Origin: Smithella sp. ME-1
GTDB taxonomy: Bacteria; Desulfobacterota; Syntrophia; Syntrophales; Smithellaceae
Assembly (NCBI GenBank): GCA_000495415.1
Contig: AWGX01001026.1
Location: forward strand, 1-9,975
Length of the DNA: 9,975 nucleotides
Direction: 5' to 3'
This document shows positions 7,556-9,975 of the stretch, one piece after another; within the stretch, counting starts at the first letter, position 1; every line of letters begins with the position of its first letter. The notes under the pieces were generated by a model, which made no database searches, was not told the origin of the DNA, and worked only from the letters and a program-made list of their open reading frames with translations. The position numbers were made by a program, and so were the translations under genes.

Positions 7556-7635
7556 GCTTCGATGCCACGATCCCGCATACGCGGGATAATTCGCCTTACG
7601 CTTCAAACGTCACTTCGTTCGTTTTCAGCTTGGCT
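7556..7635. repeat. GC-richer palindromic intergenic stretch, candidate interspersed repeat
   Basis: The 190-base rpmA-obgE spacer contains a block visibly richer in G+C than its A/T-rich flanks. It is centred on a perfect 7-base inverted repeat, ATCCCGC (7570-7576) and GCGGGAT (7581-7587), around ATAC. A second, weaker pairing is AAACG/CGTTT in 7604-7624. No frame here encodes a credible protein. The composition, the palindrome and the placement between a terminator and the next gene resemble REP or MITE-like repeats. Only one copy is in view, so its repeat status is inferred. Confidence 0.4.
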
Positions 7636-7642
7636 CATTAAT

Positions 7643-7670
7643 AAAAAAGGCGCTTATTGTAAGCGCCTTT
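7643..7670 (-). terminator. Strong intrinsic terminator of the rplU-rpmA operon
   Basis: AAAGGCGCTTA (7646-7656) pairs perfectly with TAAGCGCCTTT (7660-7670), giving an 11-pair stem with a 3-base loop. On the minus strand it is followed by a run of six T's (complement of the A's at 7643-7648). It begins 25 bases after the rpmA stop codon. It splits the ribosomal-protein pair from obgE, genes that in many bacteria are expressed together. Confidence 0.9.
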
Positions 7671-7695
7671 AAAATTAAAATATTCAGCATCATTT

Positions 7696-7950
7696 TTAAG
7701 ATGCGTAAACGCTTACTTTCTTCCTCGTTTTATCAAGCCTTTCATATTTTACCACGCCGTCAATCAGGGAAAAAATAGTAAAATCCTTGCCTAATCCCAC
7801 ATTATTACCCGGGTGAATTTTTGTGCCTACCTGTCGCACAATGATAGATCCCGCGTTGATTCTCTCGCCGGCAAAAACTTTAATACCCCGTCTTTGAGAA
7901 TTACTGTCTCTGCCATTGCGGGAGCTTCCTTGACCTTTTTTATGTGCCAT
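7696..7950 (-). CDS. rpmA: 50S ribosomal protein bL27
   Basis: This is a component of the large ribosomal subunit whose N-terminal tail reaches toward the peptidyl-transferase centre and helps place tRNA. At 84 residues it has the normal length. It starts [20 protein letters not shown], with the typical core [21 protein letters not shown] and [15 protein letters not shown]. It begins directly with MAHKKG, so there is none of the cleavable N-terminal extension seen in Firmicutes. GGAGGAAGTC before the ATG gives a clear ribosome-binding site. It lies 12 bases downstream of rplU in the same operon. Confidence 0.98.
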   Translation of the reverse strand: MAHKKGQGSSRNGRDSNSQRRGIKVFAGERINAGSIIVRQVGTKIHPGNNVGLGKDFTIFSLIDGVVKYERLDKTRKKVSVYAS

Positions 7951-7962
7951 GACTTCCTCCGC

Positions 7963-8274
7963 TTATATTGAAATCTTTGTTATTTTCATATTGGTTAAAT
8001 TCTGGCGATGTCCGGTTTTCTTGTGAAAACCTTTACGTCGTATCATGTGGTAAACTATAAGTTTCGGACCTTTCTTTTGAGAAATAATTTTACCTACGAC
8101 TTTAGCACCATCCACAAAAGGCTTGCCGATTTTTATTTCTTTATCATCGGAGACCATCAGGACTTCGTTAAAAACAACTTCATCACCTTTGTCACCCATA
8201 AGTTTTTCCACAGATAACACATCACCTTCGGTTACCTTGTGCTGTTTTCCACCTGTTTTTATTACTGCGTACAT
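7963..8274 (-). CDS. rplU: 50S ribosomal protein bL21
   Basis: This is a large-subunit protein that binds 23S rRNA near bL20. It has 103 residues, the usual length, starting [18 protein letters not shown], with the C-terminal [13 protein letters not shown] signature around residues 80-92. The open frame extends upstream to an ATG at 8343, but those 23 extra codons lie across the -35 and -10 boxes of the promoter and are not conserved L21 sequence. AAGGA at 8283-8287 is placed 8 bases before the ATG at 8274, which fixes the start. It is the first gene of the rplU-rpmA unit. Confidence 0.97.
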   Translation of the reverse strand: MYAVIKTGGKQHKVTEGDVLSVEKLMGDKGDEVVFNEVLMVSDDKEIKIGKPFVDGAKVVGKIISQKKGPKLIVYHMIRRKGFHKKTGHRQNLTNMKITKISI

Positions 8275-8300
8275 AAGCGTATCCTTACTTGAATTAGAAT

Positions 8301-8315
8301 TAAGCTTGAAGCTTA
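8301..8315. repeat. Interrupted palindrome overlapping the rplU -10 box
   Basis: TAAGCTTGAAGCTTA consists of two 7-base arms (8301-8307 and 8309-8315) around a single G. It covers part of the -10 hexamer and the expected transcription start of rplU. That position fits an operator for a dimeric repressor, or a hairpin at the very 5' end of the mRNA. A chance palindrome in AT-rich DNA is also possible. Confidence 0.35.
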
Positions 8316-8340
8316 TAGATAAAAAGGGTCTTTTTGTCAA
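8312..8340 (-). promoter_or_regulatory. Near-consensus sigma-70 promoter for rplU-rpmA
   Basis: Read on the minus strand, TTGACA (8340-8335) is followed after exactly 17 bases by TATAAG (8317-8312), which differs from TATAAT only at the last base. Transcription would start near 8305, leaving a leader of about 30 bases before the rplU ATG. AT-rich sequence directly upstream could act as an UP element. This is the best promoter in the window. It matters because the rpoD product encoded here lacks the usual -35-reading domain. Confidence 0.85.
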
Positions 8341-8356
8341 CAAAATTTAAGTATTG

Positions 8357-8374
8357 ATATAAAATATTTTATAT
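8357..8374. repeat. Perfect 18-base AT palindrome upstream of the rplU promoter
   Basis: ATATAAAATATTTTATAT is its own reverse complement. It ends 16 bases upstream (minus-strand sense) of the rplU -35 box, in the divergent spacer shared with the DUF362 gene. It could be an UP element, a regulator site, or simply AT-rich sequence. All 18 bases are A or T, so chance palindromy is not negligible. Confidence 0.35.
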
Positions 8375-8429
8375 TATACCTGATTTCAAGCTAAGTGGCT
8401 GAATTAATATCATAAAATATATGTTGATA

Positions 8430-8452
8430 AACTTTAATATTTAATTAAAGTT
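8430..8452. repeat. 9-base inverted repeat in the divergent control region
   Basis: AACTTTAAT (8430-8438) and ATTAAAGTT (8444-8452) form perfect arms around a 5-base centre. It lies about 90 bases before the DUF362 start, in a region where its promoter would be expected. No convincing -35/-10 pair was found for that gene. The arms could be an operator or a weak hairpin, and the low GC content limits confidence. Confidence 0.35.
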
Positions 8453-8472
8453 ACTAAGATAGAATTAAAGAG

Positions 8473-8553
8473 ATGGCAAGGAATAATCCCAAGATTTGGA
8501 ATTCTCCTGCTACTTCAGGAGGATATTCCGCTGAGAGGATAACATGGCTTTAA
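8473..8553 (+). CDS. Possible 26-codon leader ORF overlapping the DUF362 start
   Basis: ATG at 8473 opens 26 codons ending in TAA at 8551-8553, overlapping the DUF362 start codon (8544) by 10 bases in another frame. The peptide would begin MARNNPKIWN. Only a weak purine-rich stretch (AAAGAG) precedes the ATG. Inside it is a hairpin, CTCCTG (8504-8509) with CAGGAG (8516-8521), which buries a perfect AGGAGG (8517-8522) lying 21 bases before the DUF362 ATG. Translation of such a leader could control that structure. It matches no leader peptide I know and may be chance. Confidence 0.2.
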   Translation: MARNNPKIWNSPATSGGYSAERITWL

Positions 8554-9695
8554 TTTCTCTGCAAAAATGCGCTCAGTACGATAATAAAATGCTCAAAGAA
8601 AAAATTCTGATGGGATTGAAGCAGATAGACTTTGATCCAGCAGAATTAAAAAATAAACGAGTGTGTCTGAAACCAAATCTGCTCATGCCGGTTAGTCCTG
8701 AACGAGCTGTGACGACTCATCCTGAAATTTTCAGAGCCGTTGCTCAAATTGTACGTGATTTTACGAAAGATATAATTTTAATCGAATCGCCTAATTTTTT
8801 TGCCTTGAAACCGACCATTAAAAAAGCCGGCCTTGATGAAATTATAAACGACCTGGGAATTGAAATTGCCGACATAAATGTTACGGAAACATTGCGGTTT
8901 CCATCGGCGCATCGTTATAAAAATATCGATATTTCCAAAGCGTTTTTTGATGTTGACTATATAATCAATATGCCGAAGCTCAAGACGCATGGTTTTACCC
9001 ATTATACCGGAGCAGTTAAGAATTTATTCGGAGTGATGCCGGGATTGAGTAAAGCAAGAATGCACATGAGAGCGCCGTCTCAGATGGAATTCACCGAATT
9101 TCTGCTCGATCTATACGGCGGGCTGCTGAATGGGTTTGAAAAACCGAAAAAATTTATTCATATCATGGATGCTGTTGTCGGTATGGAAGGTGAAGGACCG
9201 GGCCCATCAGGGAAGCCTAAAGCAATCGGTGCTGTTATAGTCGGAGAAGATGCCGTGGCATTGGATTATGTCGCGGTCAATCTGGTAGGGCTTAAAATGA
9301 AAAAAGTCTTTACCATTACAGAGGGATTTAAGCGCGGATATGGAGCTAAATCTCCGGATGAAATACAGGTGAGGGGCGAATCTCTGGAAGACATGCGAAT
9401 AAATGATTTTAAAGCGCCACGCAGTACCATAATGGGCGGTGTTGTATGGCCTATGACATCGCCGACAATCAAAAATCTTTTTGTGGAAAAACCGGTACCG
9501 CGGGCTGAAGCTTGTACTCTTTGCTATAACTGTATGACAGTTTGTCCGGCTGAAGCCATTACTAAAGTTGCTAACGCCAAAGTACCAATATATAATTACC
9601 GGAAATGCATCAGATGTTTTTGCTGCATGGAGACATGTCCTGAAGCAGCCATTTACTTGAAAAAGGGTGTTTTGCAGTGGCTGATGAGAACATGA
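8544..9695 (+). CDS. DUF362 protein with C-terminal two-cluster ferredoxin domain
   Basis: The product is 383 residues. Residues ~35-270 form the DUF362 domain, with VCLKPNLLMP (40-49), the segment INMPKLKTHGFTHYTGAVKN (141-160) and GEGPGPSGKP (216-225). Residues 320-370 hold two 4Fe-4S motifs: C324, C327, C330, C334-Pro and C355, C358, C361, C365-Pro, with one extra cysteine at C360. A cytosolic iron-sulfur electron-transfer or redox role is likely; the substrate is unknown for most of this family, which is common in strict anaerobes. The start is chosen at ATG 8544 behind GAGAGGA (8533-8539), a rather short spacing. The last 10 codons follow the second cluster directly. The next gene begins 21 bases downstream, so an operon is likely. 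Confidence 0.9.
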   Translation: MALISLQKCAQYDNKMLKEKILMGLKQIDFDPAELKNKRVCLKPNLLMPVSPERAVTTHPEIFRAVAQIVRDFTKDIILIESPNFFALKPTIKKAGLDEIINDLGIEIADINVTETLRFPSAHRYKNIDISKAFFDVDYIINMPKLKTHGFTHYTGAVKNLFGVMPGLSKARMHMRAPSQMEFTEFLLDLYGGLLNGFEKPKKFIHIMDAVVGMEGEGPGPSGKPKAIGAVIVGEDAVALDYVAVNLVGLKMKKVFTITEGFKRGYGAKSPDEIQVRGESLEDMRINDFKAPRSTIMGGVVWPMTSPTIKNLFVEKPVPRAEACTLCYNCMTVCPAEAITKVANAKVPIYNYRKCIRCFCCMETCPEAAIYLKKGVLQWLMRT

Positions 9696-9716
9696 ACCGA
9701 TAGAAGGGGGATTATT

Positions 9717-9975
9717 ATGTTAAGCAAGCAATCAAAAATAGCGGTGATCGGCGCAGGAGGAGTGGGAGGAATCACCGGAGCCCTGCTGGCTCAGGCCGGC
9801 TATGATGTGGAAATAGTTTGCAAACATCAGGAGATTGTTGATTTGGCAAAATCATCAGGTATGCACATAATGGGAATGCGGGGCGAACATTATGTAAGAA
9901 TGAACGCTGTAAAAGACATCAAAGAGTTGTCCGGTAAAAAGGATATTGTATTTCACGCGACAAAAGCAACGGATA
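9717..9975 (+). CDS. Ketopantoate reductase-like (ApbA/PanE) oxidoreductase, N-terminal fragment
   Basis: An open frame of 86 codons runs off the right edge. It starts at ATG 9717 behind a strong GAAGGGGG (9703-9710). The peptide contains a textbook Rossmann nucleotide-binding loop, KIAVIGAGGVGGITGALLAQAG, beginning at about residue 7. This is followed by YDVEIVCKHQE, the beta-2 region with a basic residue typical of NADPH users, and HATKAT near the edge. This matches the N-terminal domain of ketopantoate reductase, which reduces 2-dehydropantoate to pantoate in coenzyme A synthesis. The family also contains paralogues with other 2-keto-acid or related substrates, and pairing with a DUF362-ferredoxin gene rather than panB or panC makes a non-pantothenate role possible, so no symbol is given. 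Confidence 0.8.
   Translation, partial: MLSKQSKIAVIGAGGVGGITGALLAQAGYDVEIVCKHQEIVDLAKSSGMHIMGMRGEHYVRMNAVKDIKELSGKKDIVFHATKATD

Noticed and set aside
7344..7589. 81-codon plus-strand frame across the obgE start and the spacer palindrome
   Set aside because: Most of it is antisense to the conserved Obg N-terminus. The remainder is the candidate repeat.
8275..8343. Longer rplU start at ATG 8343
   Set aside because: The extension covers the promoter and ribosome-binding site and is not L21-like. MYAVIKTGG at 8274 is the standard start.
1..9975. CRISPR arrays, insertion sequences, phage genes, toxin-antitoxin pairs
   Set aside because: No regularly spaced repeats, transposase or integrase motifs, or small paired toxin-like genes were seen on either strand.

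Overview
The window looks like a chromosomal housekeeping segment of a moderately AT-rich Gram-negative bacterium. The gene orders dnaG-rpoD-tRNA(CAU)-zinc-ribbon coiled-coil protein-RNase H and rplU-rpmA-obgE-proB, together with a DUF362/ferredoxin protein, are most reminiscent of Desulfobacterota (former Deltaproteobacteria), perhaps a syntrophic or anaerobic lineage. That placement is inferred from synteny and protein style; no marker gene in the window proves it.

Bases 1-3522 run on the plus strand. They hold the 3' end of dnaG (primase), then rpoD (the primary sigma factor), a tRNA with anticodon CAU, about 220 bases without a convincing gene that end in an intrinsic terminator, a C4 zinc-ribbon coiled-coil protein, and a compact RNase HI. 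Bases 3546-8274 are on the minus strand. In transcription order they hold rplU (L21) and rpmA (L27) behind a near-consensus promoter and ending in a strong terminator, then a GC-richer palindrome-bearing intergenic stretch, obgE, proB, and an exported phospholipase D-family protein that meets the RNase H gene tail to tail. From about 8344 the plus strand resumes with an AT-rich divergent control region, a DUF362 protein with a two-cluster ferredoxin tail, and the start of a ketopantoate-reductase-like gene cut by the window edge.

The genes cover core functions: primer synthesis, transcription initiation, translation (ribosomal proteins, tRNA, ribosome-assembly GTPase), the first step of proline synthesis, RNA-DNA hybrid removal, and probably a redox or metabolic pair at the right end.

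The main surprise is the sigma factor. It matches primary sigma factors through regions 1.1, 1.2, 2, 3 and 4.1 up to the conserved RMRFGI. The region 4.2 helix-turn-helix that reads the -35 element is then absent, and an unrelated Lys/Glu/Thr-rich tail of about 47 residues takes its place. The window nevertheless contains a near-perfect -35/-10 promoter (TTGACA, 17 bases, TATAAG) in front of rplU. Either another sigma factor reads -35 elements, or this rpoD 3' end is a mutation, a rearrangement or an assembly artefact. I found no clear novel multi-gene system.
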